From: DASXHY01 sp035552155
GTDB lineage: Bacteria > Verrucomicrobiota > Verrucomicrobiia > Limisphaerales > DASXHY01
Length of the DNA stretch: 64,000 nucleotides
Reading direction: 5' to 3'
Assembly (NCBI GenBank): GCA_035552155.1
Contig: DASZLX010000028.1
Location: 62,001 to 126,000 of the forward strand
Positions within the stretch are counted from its first letter, which is position 1, and the number at the start of each line of letters is the position of its first letter. A program made the translations under genes and the position numbers. This document shows, piece after piece, positions 1 to 8,669 of the stretch. Under the pieces are notes generated by a model, which was not told where the DNA came from, made no database searches, and saw nothing but the letters and a program-made list of their open reading frames with translations.

Positions 1-122
1 GGCGCAGGCGTCTCGCCTGCGAGTTCATGAGGCGTGCTCGCCTCGTGTTTCTTTGGGCGCATTCACGCCTTACGTTGCGCCGCTGAACGCGGCGCTGACG
101 GCGCAAGCGCGCCGTCCCTACC
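1..122. repeat. Dispersed GC-rich palindromic repeat downstream of rnr
   Basis: The first 136 bases hold no gene that I can support. They are made of short palindromes such as GGCGCAGGCGTCTCGCCTGC. The segment around 61-122 (CGCCGCTGAACGCGGCGC followed by a run ending GCCGTCCCTACC) has a close relative at about 21716-21770 behind the FadB fusion gene. A related GCCGGCGTCTCGCCGGC palindrome lies at 49698-49716. This fits a family of intergenic repeats spread through the genome. Confidence 0.6.
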
Positions 123-136
123 CTAGCCGCGACCGG

Positions 137-2371
137 TCAGCGACGTCGGGACTTTCGCTGGCGACCGCCGCCCGGTTTCCGATCGTCGAACTTCCGAGCG
201 CCTGGTTGTGGATTACGGTCCCAACGCGATTTCTCTCCCGAGCGCCCCGCGGGCAGCGGACGTTTCGATTGCGCCCCGCTTTCTTTCGCCAACCGGAAAT
301 CCACCTGTTTCTTGAAACTGTCCACTTTGGCCACCTGCACCTCGACGCGATCGCCAAGCCGAATCATCCGGCGATTGCGGCGGCCAATCAATTGGCTGCG
401 CTCGGTGTCGAAAATATAAAAATCGTCTTCGAGGCTCGAAATAGGCACCAGGCCGCTCATCGCCAGGCCCGACACATCCACGAAAAATCCGAAGTTGCGG
501 ACATCGATCACCAGCGCCGGGTAACGCGGCGGATTCGGCGATTTCAATTGCGCCTTGAGAAACGCGTAGAGCTTCACATCCTTGCTGTCCCGCTCCGCAT
601 CCGCGGAATTTCTTTCGGTGTCGGAAATATGGTCGGCGGTTTCCTTGAGTGAATGCGCCGCGCCGTGGCTCTTTTGAAATAATGCGCGATGCACCACCAG
701 GTCCGCATAACGCCGGATGGGCGAGGTGAAATGCGCGTACTTGGTCTTGGCCAGGCCATAGTGGCCCAGCGGTTCGACCGCGTAACGCGCGCGCATGAGC
801 GAACGCAGGAAACCGATTTTCAGCGCCGGGCCGATGGCCAGCGTGCCCAGCTTCTCGAGCAGCTTTTGAACTTCAACCCGTTTCGTCAGGTTGCCCGCCG
901 GAATATGATGGCTGAGCACTTCCTCGCGATATTCACGCAAGCGCCGCTCGTCGGGCGGCTCGTGCACGCGATAAATCGCCGGCACGCCCTGCGCCATGAG
1001 TTGGCCCGCGACGGCTTCATTGGCCAGCAGCATGTATTCCTCGATCAACTGGTGCGAAACATCGTTCTCCACGCGTTCGATGCTCGAAATGCGCCCGCGC
1101 TCGTCCAAACGAATTTTCATTTCCGGAAAATCCAGATCGAGCGAGCCCGCCTTGAATCGCAGCCGCCGGATTTTCTGCGCCAGCGCATTTGCGTCATGCA
1201 ACATCCGCTCAATCGCACCGGACGGCTCGCGCTGCAAAACCGCCAGCACTTCCTTGTAGGTGAACCGGCGTTGGGAATGGATTACCGCGGGGTAAAATTT
1301 CGTCTTCAACACCCGGCCCTCGGCCGAAATCAAAAACTCCACGCACTTCGTCAGGCGATCCACATTGGGTTTCAGCGAACAGAGCTCGTTGCTCAACGCC
1401 TCCGGCAGCATGGGAATGACGCGGTCTACAAGATAAGTGGAATTTCCGCGTACCCGGGCCTCGTCGTCCAGGGCGGTGCCGGGCTTCACGTAATTCGAGA
1501 CGTCGGCAATGTGCACCCACAGCTTCCATTCGTCGCGCCCGGTCCGTTGCAGACAGATGGCGTCGTCAAAATCCTTCGCGTCATCGGGATCGATGGTAAC
1601 CACGGGATGCGCCCGGCAATCTTCCCGCCCGGCCAATTCCTGCGGCTGGACGGTGGTCCCGATGGCGCGCGCCTCCTGCAAAACATTTTTTGGAAAATGC
1701 AGCGGGAGCGAGTATTGGCGCAGCACCGACAGCATGTCCACGCCCTCCTCGTCCGGCGAGCCGAGTACCTCGACGATTTCGCCCTCGGGGTTCGTGTGGC
1801 GCGTTTCCCATTCGTGCAATTCCACCACCACCTTGTCGCCGACGTTCGCGGGCCGGCCCACGTCGCGCGGCGGCGGCACATAAATATCGTGCGGCATGCG
1901 CGGGTCGTCGGGAATGACGTACAAAAAACGCGGGCTGCGCTGCAACGTGCCCACGATTTGCGTGCGCTTGCGTTCCAGAATGCGAATCACCGCGCCGGTC
2001 TGCTGCTCCAGGCCATCGCCGCGAAATCCCTTCTTCACGTCGCGCCGCACGAGCACGCGGTCTTCATGCAACGCGGTGCCCGTGGCGCTTTCCGGAATCA
2101 TGATTTCCTTCAGCTTCGCATCGTCCGGGATTAAAAAACCTTTTCCCTGGCGATTGATGCGAATCCGGCCCGGCACGAGATCCGCCACATGGGATTGAAT
2201 GTAACGATTGCCCTTGATGCGCGAGATGCGGCCGGTTTGTTCCAACCGGCGCAGCGCTTGTTGCAAGGGTTGCTGGCGGTTGGGCGGCCAGTGCAAGAGC
2301 CGGAGCAATTCCGGCACATTGGCCGGCGCATAATCGGCGCCGCCCAGCAATTTCAAAATCTCCTCGTCCAT
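137..2371 (-). CDS. rnr: Ribonuclease R (RNase II/RNB family 3'-5' exoribonuclease)
   Basis: The 744-residue product has the normal length and domain order of RNase R. It starts with an N-terminal winged-helix region, continues with cold-shock/OB-like domains, then the RNB catalytic domain with the acidic metal-binding motif DPDDAKDFDDAI near residue 265. An S1 domain follows at about 630-700, and the tail is rich in Lys and Arg. The enzyme degrades structured RNA processively from the 3' end in the cytoplasm and takes part in rRNA, tmRNA-linked and mRNA turnover. The ATG at 2369-2371 is the natural start because it begins directly at the winged-helix sequence. A small basic ORF lies 26 bases upstream on the same strand. 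Long open frames on the other strand are codon-bias shadows. Confidence 0.96.
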   Translation of the reverse strand: MDEEILKLLGGADYAPANVPELLRLLHWPPNRQQPLQQALRRLEQTGRISRIKGNRYIQSHVADLVPGRIRINRQGKGFLIPDDAKLKEIMIPESATGTALHEDRVLVRRDVKKGFRGDGLEQQTGAVIRILERKRTQIVGTLQRSPRFLYVIPDDPRMPHDIYVPPPRDVGRPANVGDKVVVELHEWETRHTNPEGEIVEVLGSPDEEGVDMLSVLRQYSLPLHFPKNVLQEARAIGTTVQPQELAGREDCRAHPVVTIDPDDAKDFDDAICLQRTGRDEWKLWVHIADVSNYVKPGTALDDEARVRGNSTYLVDRVIPMLPEALSNELCSLKPNVDRLTKCVEFLISAEGRVLKTKFYPAVIHSQRRFTYKEVLAVLQREPSGAIERMLHDANALAQKIRRLRFKAGSLDLDFPEMKIRLDERGRISSIERVENDVSHQLIEEYMLLANEAVAGQLMAQGVPAIYRVHEPPDERRLREYREEVLSHHIPAGNLTKRVEVQKLLEKLGTLAIGPALKIGFLRSLMRARYAVEPLGHYGLAKTKYAHFTSPIRRYADLVVHRALFQKSHGAAHSLKETADHISDTERNSADAERDSKDVKLYAFLKAQLKSPNPPRYPALVIDVRNFGFFVDVSGLAMSGLVPISSLEDDFYIFDTERSQLIGRRNRRMIRLGDRVEVQVAKVDSFKKQVDFRLAKESGAQSKRPLPAGRSGEKSRWDRNPQPGARKFDDRKPGGGRQRKSRRR

Positions 2372-2397
2372 AATTTAATCCCGATGACTGCCGAAGT

Positions 2398-2565
2398 TCA
2401 CTTGATGTCCGACTTGCGATTGCGGAGGCGGGACAGGATGTTGCGGGTCGTGAAGTCACGACGGCGCTGGTCCAGAAACTGGTAATCGCTGGACTGGCCG
2501 CTTTTAGGATCGCCCGGTTTTGTTTGGGGCTTCTTAGATTTTTTCGGACGATAAGGCACGGCCAC
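2398..2565 (-). CDS. Small basic hypothetical protein, GTG start proposed
   Basis: This is a possible 55-residue, strongly basic protein ending 26 bases before rnr and on the same strand. Its C-terminal half (LDQRRRDFTTRNILSRLRNR) looks like protein-coding sequence rather than repeat. The same frame stays open up to 2709, but that extension runs through GC-rich repeat-like DNA. I therefore prefer the GTG at 2563-2565, although no clear ribosome binding site is visible. I recognise no family. Charge and size would suit an RNA- or ribosome-associated protein, which is only a guess. It could also be a non-coding leader of rnr. Confidence 0.35.
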   Translation of the reverse strand: MAVPYRPKKSKKPQTKPGDPKSGQSSDYQFLDQRRRDFTTRNILSRLRNRKSDIK

Positions 2566-2770
2566 ACTATGTACTGGAAAGCGGGAGATAGCCACTGAAA
2601 CCGTGAGTTGCTTTTGAAGGAACCGTTGAAAATATTCCCGGCGTTTCAGGGCGGGTTGCTCAGAAATGCGGCGCGCGCGGAGCGACGCGCCCCACCGCGA
2701 TAGGTGCATTTCGTTTTGGGCAACACGCCCTAAATCGTCGGGCTATTCCCGGTGGTCCCTGCGGGACTAA

Positions 2771-3238
2771 TCAGTACAAGACTTTGTCCGCCTTTTTTTC
2801 CCATTCCTTGAATGCCACTAACGCTTCGTTGCGCAGCAGTGGTTTCATCAGCAACTTGCGCCGGCGAATCGGCAACGCCACTTCGCGGTAAATTTCCTCG
2901 TCGTCAAAATTGATTTTCGCGGCGTCCTTGCGCGTGTTGCCATAGAACACGCTGCCAATGCGGGCCCAGTAAATCGCGGAGAGACACATCGGGCACGGCT
3001 CGCAACTCGTGTACAAATCGCAATCGTCGAGCTTGAAAGTTTTCAGGCGCTTACATGCCTCGCGGATGGCCACAATTTCCGCGTGCGCCGTGGGATCATT
3101 GGCCGAAGTGACCCGGTTGCTGCCGCGCCCCACTATTTTGTTGCCCTGGACAATAATCGCGCCGAACGGCCCGCCCTTGCCCCGGCGCATCATCCGGATC
3201 GAGAGGCGAATCGCTTCGCGCATGAAATTTTTGTTCAT
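2771..3238 (-). CDS. Nucleoside/guanine deaminase-like zinc enzyme (cytidine deaminase fold)
   Basis: The 155-residue product carries the complete zinc site of the CDA/deoxycytidylate-deaminase superfamily: HAEIVAIREA with the Zn ligand His and the proton-shuttle Glu, then CEPCPMCLSAIYWA with the two Cys ligands. Its N-terminus (MRRGKGGPFGAIIV) and its C-terminal half match the Bacillus-type guanine deaminase (GuaD) better than TadA, whose C-terminal end differs. The likely reaction is guanine to xanthine plus ammonia in purine salvage or catabolism. The open frame extends to 3361, but the ATG at 3236-3238 gives the usual family length, and the extra N-terminus is repeat-derived. A second tRNA-deaminase-like substrate cannot be excluded from sequence. 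Confidence 0.82.
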   Translation of the reverse strand: MNKNFMREAIRLSIRMMRRGKGGPFGAIIVQGNKIVGRGSNRVTSANDPTAHAEIVAIREACKRLKTFKLDDCDLYTSCEPCPMCLSAIYWARIGSVFYGNTRKDAAKINFDDEEIYREVALPIRRRKLLMKPLLRNEALVAFKEWEKKADKVLY

Positions 3239-3311
3239 TAATTTAGCCGCAGATAAATGCAGATGGCGGGAGGCAAGACAAATGAAATTCGGCAGAAGTT
3301 GTTCCCTTTTC

Positions 3312-5735
3312 TCAGGGACTCGTTCGCGCCGGGGCGGAGGCCGGCGCTCCGATTTTGCCAAAGAGCAATCGCAGGCTGTTCATCACCACTACCACCGTGC
3401 TGCCTTCATGCCCGACGACGCCAATCGTCAAAGGAATTTTCCCGAGCATGGCGAAAGTGACCAGCACGACCACCGTGCCGAGCGAGATGACCAGGTTTTG
3501 CCGGATTACACTTCGGGCGCGCTGGCTCAAACGAAAGGCTGCGAGAAAGTTTTCCAGGCGGTCGTGCATCAGCACCACGTCGGCCTGCTCCAGCGCGGCA
3601 TCGGAACCGCGCGCGCCCATGGCCACGCCGATGTGCGCCACCGCCAGGCTGGGAGCGTCATTCACGCCGTCGCCGACCATCGCCACTTTTCGCCCTGCCT
3701 TCGTCAACGCGCGAATTTCGGCAACTTTATTTTCCGGTTTCAACTCCGCGCGAACGTCGTCCAACTGCAATTCCGCGCGCATGTGCTCGGCGGCGGCCTG
3801 GCGGTCGCCGGTCAGCACGACCGTTTGCAGGCCTTCCTCGCGCAATTCATTCACCACCTGCCGGGCCTGCGGACGAACGTCATCGCGCAACAAAATTCTT
3901 CCCAGCAAATCGCGCTCGGCCACCCAGATTTCAGAAATGCCCCGTTCGGTTTGCAGTTCCGTCTTCAGGCGGTCGCTCCCGATTCCTTCCAACCGCTTGT
4001 GAGCGGGACTCCAAATCGCCGCGCCGGTTTGCTGCTCCACCCAATCGCGCCGCCCCAGCAAACAAACCGCGCCGTCGCGGCTGGCGCGCAATCCCTGGCC
4101 GGTCACCGATTCAAACTGTTCCAGCGCGATCGGCTCCAGACCCTGCTGTTTTCCATGACGCGTGATGGCGCGCGCGAGCGGATGGGTGGAAAGTTTTTCC
4201 AGCGAGTACGCGACCCGCGCAATTTCCGCTTCCGAACCCGGCGGGAAACTTTCGACGGCTTCCACTTTCAATTCCCCGGTCGTCAGCGTGCCGGTCTTGT
4301 CCAGCGCCACTGTGTCGACCGCCGCCAGTTTTTCCACTGCTGCCCCGCCACGAAAGAGAATCCCGTGCCGCGCGCTCCACGCAATTGCCGCGAGCACAGC
4401 CGAGGGTATCGAGAGCACCAGCGCGCAAGGCGACGCCACGACCAGCAGCGTCATGGTGCGATAAAACGCGCTGTGCGATTCGGCGTCGCCGCGCGCCACC
4501 GCAAACGGCGCGAGGTGAAAGCCCAGCCACCACACGAAGAACATGGCCAGCGAGAGCAACAGCGCGAAGTAGGTGTAATAAGTTCCGAATCTATCGGTGA
4601 AGCGTTGCGCCGGCGCTTTTTGATGCTGCGCTTCGCGGATAAGGTGGATGATTTTTTGCAGCGCGCTCTCGGCAGCGGGACGCAACACCACCACTTCGAC
4701 CGCGCCCCACAAATTGATCGTGCCCGCCAGCACCGAATCGCCCACGGATTTTTCCACGGGCACAGCTTCGCCGGTCAGGTTCGATTCATCCGCGGCGGTT
4801 TTGCCCTTCGCGACTTCCGCGTCCACCGGGAACTGCGAGCCGGGCTTGACGAGCAGACGCGTGCCGGCGCGCAATTGCTCCACTTTCACCTCGCGCTCGC
4901 CGCCGCGTTCATCCAGTACAGTCGCGAATTTGGGCGCTTCGCGAAACAGCGAGCGAATTTCTTTTTGCGTGCGTCCGAGCGCGAAATGTTCCAGCGCGCC
5001 GGAAAAAGAAAACAGGAACAGCAAGGTCGCGCCTTCCGCCCAGGCATTGATGCAGGCCGCCCCGGCGGCAACCGCAAGCATGAGAAAATGCACATCGATG
5101 GCGCGCTTTTGCAAACGCTCCCAAACTTCCTCCACGGTGAACCAACCGCCGGCGAGATAGGCCGCGATAAAACTGATCAACGACGGGATGGGCATATTCG
5201 CGCGATGAAAAAAATAGCCGGCGACTCCGCACAGCCCGCAGAAAATCGCCGCCGCCAGTTGCGCTTTCCATTCATTGATGTGTTCATCAATGTCCTCAGC
5301 TTCTTCGAGAAATTCCACCTCGCGAGGGACCACTTTCGGCAGCGGCAAATCCCGCCACCGCCAGAATTTCGGCGCGGTGGGACAGGTCACGCGCGCGATC
5401 GTGGTGACATCGCCCTGGTGCTGGATGGTGATTCGTCGCCGCTCACTCTCGGAAAGTGGCGCGTCGCAGGTGTGGCAATCGAGTTCGCCGTCCAGCAATC
5501 GGCAATGAGCGATCGGGCCTTTTTGATAGGCCTGTTGAATGCGGCCCGTGACCGTTTCCGTCAGGCGCGGCTCGTCCGTCTTGCCGAGCGTGGCGACGGA
5601 AATTTTCTGTTCCGTGCGGTTGATGGTGACGGCTTCGAGCGACGGTTCCTGGCTCAACACGTCCACGACCGAGCGGGCCAGACAAGTGGAATTGTCCGGT
5701 GCGGGGGATGTCTGCGGCTCGCTCGTTTGGCCCAT
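3312..5735 (-). CDS. P1B-4-type heavy-metal-exporting ATPase (CoaT/CtpD/PfeT-like)
   Basis: This is an integral inner-membrane P-type ATPase of 807 residues. Visible motifs, numbered from the ATG at 5733-5735, are the actuator-domain TGEA at 321-324, DKTGT phosphorylation site at 479-483, the HP pair at 518-519 and GDGVND at 688-693. The transmembrane metal motif is SPC (435-437) rather than CPC, and a second membrane motif HEGST is present at 776-780. The SPC plus HEG(G/S)T pair is the signature of subgroup P1B-4, known for Co2+ or Fe2+ efflux. The N-terminal 120 residues have only a lone Cys-x-x-Cys (87/90) and no canonical HMA motif. A TTG two codons upstream is an alternative start. The last dozen residues are encoded by a dispersed GGAGCGCCGGCC-type repeat. 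Confidence 0.9.
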   Translation of the reverse strand: MGQTSEPQTSPAPDNSTCLARSVVDVLSQEPSLEAVTINRTEQKISVATLGKTDEPRLTETVTGRIQQAYQKGPIAHCRLLDGELDCHTCDAPLSESERRRITIQHQGDVTTIARVTCPTAPKFWRWRDLPLPKVVPREVEFLEEAEDIDEHINEWKAQLAAAIFCGLCGVAGYFFHRANMPIPSLISFIAAYLAGGWFTVEEVWERLQKRAIDVHFLMLAVAAGAACINAWAEGATLLFLFSFSGALEHFALGRTQKEIRSLFREAPKFATVLDERGGEREVKVEQLRAGTRLLVKPGSQFPVDAEVAKGKTAADESNLTGEAVPVEKSVGDSVLAGTINLWGAVEVVVLRPAAESALQKIIHLIREAQHQKAPAQRFTDRFGTYYTYFALLLSLAMFFVWWLGFHLAPFAVARGDAESHSAFYRTMTLLVVASPCALVLSIPSAVLAAIAWSARHGILFRGGAAVEKLAAVDTVALDKTGTLTTGELKVEAVESFPPGSEAEIARVAYSLEKLSTHPLARAITRHGKQQGLEPIALEQFESVTGQGLRASRDGAVCLLGRRDWVEQQTGAAIWSPAHKRLEGIGSDRLKTELQTERGISEIWVAERDLLGRILLRDDVRPQARQVVNELREEGLQTVVLTGDRQAAAEHMRAELQLDDVRAELKPENKVAEIRALTKAGRKVAMVGDGVNDAPSLAVAHIGVAMGARGSDAALEQADVVLMHDRLENFLAAFRLSQRARSVIRQNLVISLGTVVVLVTFAMLGKIPLTIGVVGHEGSTVVVVMNSLRLLFGKIGAPASAPARTSP
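3319..3352. repeat. Dispersed repeat supplying the C-terminus of the metal ATPase
   Basis: The string GCGCCGGGGCGGAGGCCGGC followed by GCTCC belongs to the same GC-rich repeat style as those at 1-122 and 49675-49722. It is translated as the Ala/Pro-rich tail of the P1B-4 ATPase, after the end of the last membrane helix. It is therefore probably an invasion of the 3' end of the gene and not part of the functional enzyme. Confidence 0.45.
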
Positions 5736-5741
5736 AAACAA

Positions 5742-6035
5742 ATCACTTTACGTGTAGCACAAAAACGCATTTGAAGCGACGACAAACTTGGCGATGTTTT
5801 CCCACTGGGCGCGTCTCGACACTGGCGGCTGTATTCTGCGCAGTGGAACCAGCCGCCACAACGCGAAAGGTTCAGTGAATATTTGAAACGACTGCATTTA
5901 TCATGCGGCTGTGGCTGGTCTGCGACACAGCCGCGGTCCGCTCCACTTTTGCAAAACAACTCGACTATGGCATATTCGCACGCCAGCTGGTATCTCCCCT
6001 GCGCGCGAAGTCCGGCGGAGGATGGACGCACAAAA
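5742..6035. other. Divergent intergenic region between metal ATPase and pckG
   Basis: About 300 bases separate the divergently transcribed ATPase and PEP carboxykinase genes. It must contain both promoters. I could not identify a convincing -35/-10 pair or operator by eye. The only clear signal is the purine-rich GGCGGAGG just upstream of the proposed pckG start. The pckG frame is open back to 5883, but the added residues have no resemblance to the enzyme family. Confidence 0.5.
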
Positions 6036-7865
6036 ATGCACACTATGACGAACCTGGGCCGCTGCCAAACCACCCACAAAAAACTTATTGCCTGGGTGGA
6101 AGAGATGAAAAATCTCTGCGCCCCGGAACAGGTTTTTTGGTGCGACGGTTCAGCGGAGGAAAACCAGGCGCTGTGCGATCTCATGGTCAGCCGCGGCACA
6201 CTCATCAAGCTCAACGAGCAAAAACGCCCCGGTTCCTATCTCGCCCGCTCGCATCCGAGCGATGTCGCCCGCGTGGAAGATCGCACGTTCATTTGCGCAA
6301 AAACGCGAGAGGAAGCCGGCCCCACGAATAACTGGATCGAACCGGGCAAGATGAAACAAAAGATGATCGGCCTTTTTAAAGGCTGCATGAAGGGCCGCAC
6401 CCTGTATGTCATTCCCTTTGCGATGGGACCGCTCGACTCGCCGCTTTGCAAAGTGGGAATTCAAATTTCAGATTCACCTTACGTCGTCGCCAACATGCGC
6501 ATCATGACGCGCATGGGCAAGGCCGTGCTCGATAAGCTGGGCGTGGACGGCGATTTCATCCCCTGCGCTCATTCGGTCGGCGCGCCCTTGCAACCGGGAC
6601 AGCCGGACGTTCCCTGGCCTTGCGCGCCGGATCCGAAAAATAAATACATCGTCCATTTCCCCGACGACCCGTCCATTTGGTCCTACGGCTCGGGCTACGG
6701 CGGCAACGCGCTGCTGGGCAAAAAATGTCTCGCCCTGCGCATCGCTTCCGCCATGGCGAAACGCGAAGGCTGGATGGCGGAACACATGCTCATTCTTTGC
6801 CTGACATCGCCGCAGGGAAAAAAATATTACATCGCCGGGGCGTTCCCCAGTGCGTGCGGAAAAACCAACCTTGCCCTGATGCGCCCGACTCTTCCCGGCT
6901 GGAAAGTCACGACGCTCGGCGACGACATCGCGTGGATCCGCATCGGCAAAGACGGCCGGCTGTATGCGCTGAATCCGGAAACCGGCTTCTTTGGCGTCGC
7001 CCCGAACACGTCGGCGACAACCAATCCCAATGCCCTCAAGACTTGCGAGAAGAACACGATTTTCACCAATGTCCTCCTCACGCCGGACCGCGACGTCTGG
7101 TGGGAAGGCATGGGCGTGCCCGCGCCGGAACGAGGCATCGATTGGGAAGGCAACGAGTGGACGCCCGCCAGGGGAAGAAAAGGCGCGCACCCGAATTCCC
7201 GCTTCACCGCCCCGGCCTCGCAATGCCCGGTGATCGATCCCGACTGGCAGAATCCCGAGGGTGTGCCGTTATCCGCGATTCTGTTTGGCGGTCGCCGCCC
7301 GAACACGATCCCACTGGTGAACGAAGCTTTTGATTGGGAGCACGGGGTGTTTTTGGGTTCCACCTGCGGCTCGGAAACAACCGCCGCTGCCGCAGGACAA
7401 ACCGGAGTGCTGCGCCGGGATCCTTTCGCGATGCTGCCGTTCTGCGGCTATAACATGGGCGATTATTTCAAACATTGGCTTTCGTTGGCGCAACGGACAG
7501 ACCGGAGCAAATTGCCGAAAATTTATTTCGTGAACTGGTTCCGGCGCGGCGCGGGCGAGGAATACTTGTGGCCCGGTTATGGCGAAAACAGCCGCGTGCT
7601 CAAATGGATTAGCGAGCGAGTGGACGGCGCCGGCAAAGCGCAGCAGACCGCCCTCGGCAACCTGCCCGCAACCGATGCGCTGGACCTGTCCGGACTCAGT
7701 CTGCCCGCGGAAAATATCGCCGCGCTCACCGCTGTGGATGTGCCGGGGTGGCTAAGAGAAATCGATGACGTGGCGGCAAATTACGCCCGGTTCGGCAGTC
7801 ATTTGCCGGCCGCATTGAGCCATCAACTTGAAGAATTGCGAAAACGCCTGAACCAGGCCGCGTAG
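6036..7865 (+). CDS. pckG: Phosphoenolpyruvate carboxykinase (GTP)
   Basis: The 609-residue product has the length of GTP-dependent PEPCK. It shows YGGNALLGKKCLALRIA, the P-loop SACGKTN at residues 272-278, and the second kinase motif GDDIAW about 30 residues later. It interconverts oxaloacetate + GTP and phosphoenolpyruvate + CO2 + GDP in the cytosol, the first step of gluconeogenesis from C4 acids. That suits a genome that also makes succinate and pyruvate through the methylcitrate cycle (24.6-28.4 kb). The frame is open from 5883, but homology begins around MTNLGRCQTTHKK. Either the ATG at 6036 or the one at 6045 could be the start, and GGCGGAGG lies about 15 bases upstream of the first. 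Confidence 0.95.
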   Translation: MHTMTNLGRCQTTHKKLIAWVEEMKNLCAPEQVFWCDGSAEENQALCDLMVSRGTLIKLNEQKRPGSYLARSHPSDVARVEDRTFICAKTREEAGPTNNWIEPGKMKQKMIGLFKGCMKGRTLYVIPFAMGPLDSPLCKVGIQISDSPYVVANMRIMTRMGKAVLDKLGVDGDFIPCAHSVGAPLQPGQPDVPWPCAPDPKNKYIVHFPDDPSIWSYGSGYGGNALLGKKCLALRIASAMAKREGWMAEHMLILCLTSPQGKKYYIAGAFPSACGKTNLALMRPTLPGWKVTTLGDDIAWIRIGKDGRLYALNPETGFFGVAPNTSATTNPNALKTCEKNTIFTNVLLTPDRDVWWEGMGVPAPERGIDWEGNEWTPARGRKGAHPNSRFTAPASQCPVIDPDWQNPEGVPLSAILFGGRRPNTIPLVNEAFDWEHGVFLGSTCGSETTAAAAGQTGVLRRDPFAMLPFCGYNMGDYFKHWLSLAQRTDRSKLPKIYFVNWFRRGAGEEYLWPGYGENSRVLKWISERVDGAGKAQQTALGNLPATDALDLSGLSLPAENIAALTAVDVPGWLREIDDVAANYARFGSHLPAALSHQLEELRKRLNQAA

Positions 7866-8050
7866 GAGCCGCCATCCTGGCTGTCTTTATCTGGTCCGCG
7901 TTGAAACACACCGAGAGTAAAAAATCTTGTCCTCGGAATTGCCCTGGAAAACTTTTCGGATTTCCCCCCTTGCGTCCATTTCGATGCGGCCTAAGGTACG
8001 GATGGGATTCTGATTTCAATTACAGTCAATTTCATTACCGAAAAAAAATT

Positions 8051-8530
8051 ATGAGCGACTTACGATTTTCTTGTCCGGCCTGTGGCCAGCATATCCAGTG
8101 CGATGCCTCGCACGCTGGCGAAAACCTTCCCTGTCCTGCATGCGCAGTTTTGACCCGCGTCCCGGCTGACGCCGCCATTGTGGTGAAACCGATTCCGGCA
8201 ACCGAAAGTGTCTCCGAAGAAAAAGCCTCCTACGCGCCAGCCGAGCCGGAAAAAACCGCCGAGGTATTCCCGACGCTGGAGGAAAATCTTCGGGAGGAAG
8301 CGGGGCACCCTGAGCTGGGTTCGATCCCTGTCACCGAACGCGAACATCAGATCGCCGAGGCGCGCAAGGTCCATGCCGCGCAGGGCGGCCAGCCCGTCAA
8401 ACCCCGCCTCTCGTTTATTCTCTCAGGTGGGGCAGCTCCCGATCCCGAAGAAAACCAGGCCGCGTTGCAAACCGACGGACAGAAAGATTCCGATGCGTCC
8501 CATCTGGAAGCCAAAACCCTGCACGAATAG
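8051..8530 (+). CDS. Zinc-ribbon small protein of unknown function
   Basis: This 159-residue protein starts with a compact zinc ribbon: Cys-Pro-Ala-Cys and a second Cys-Pro-Ala-Cys about 20 residues apart, around the segment GQHIQCDASHAGENLPC. The rest is acidic, Ala/Pro/Glu-rich and probably disordered. It carries no signal peptide or membrane segment. N-terminal ribbons of this form head many uncharacterised proteins in Verrucomicrobiota, where the remainder varies. Function is unknown; a role in nucleic-acid or protein binding is only suggested by the ribbon. The ATG at 8051 begins exactly at the ribbon. The preceding 185 bases are A-rich near the start codon and carry no other gene. Confidence 0.7.
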   Translation: MSDLRFSCPACGQHIQCDASHAGENLPCPACAVLTRVPADAAIVVKPIPATESVSEEKASYAPAEPEKTAEVFPTLEENLREEAGHPELGSIPVTEREHQIAEARKVHAAQGGQPVKPRLSFILSGGAAPDPEENQAALQTDGQKDSDASHLEAKTLHE

Positions 8531-8669
8531 CCGATGCGATTGGCAACTTAAGAACGGCACTGCGTCCCGCCACGAGCTTCAATCGTAAATCGCTAATCGT
8601 AAATTTCAGTAGCTACTTACCCCGGTTGTTTTCAAAAAGACGGACGTTAGATTTCACTAACGCGAATCT

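Noticed and set aside
689..2134. Long open frame (481 codons) opposite rnr
   Set aside because: It lies wholly antisense to RNase R, and its Arg/His/Gln-rich translation shows no family resemblance; GC-rich codon bias explains it.
3009..5774. 921-codon open frame opposite the metal ATPase
   Set aside because: It is a complete shadow of the ATPase and deaminase genes, rich in Arg and His, with no motif.
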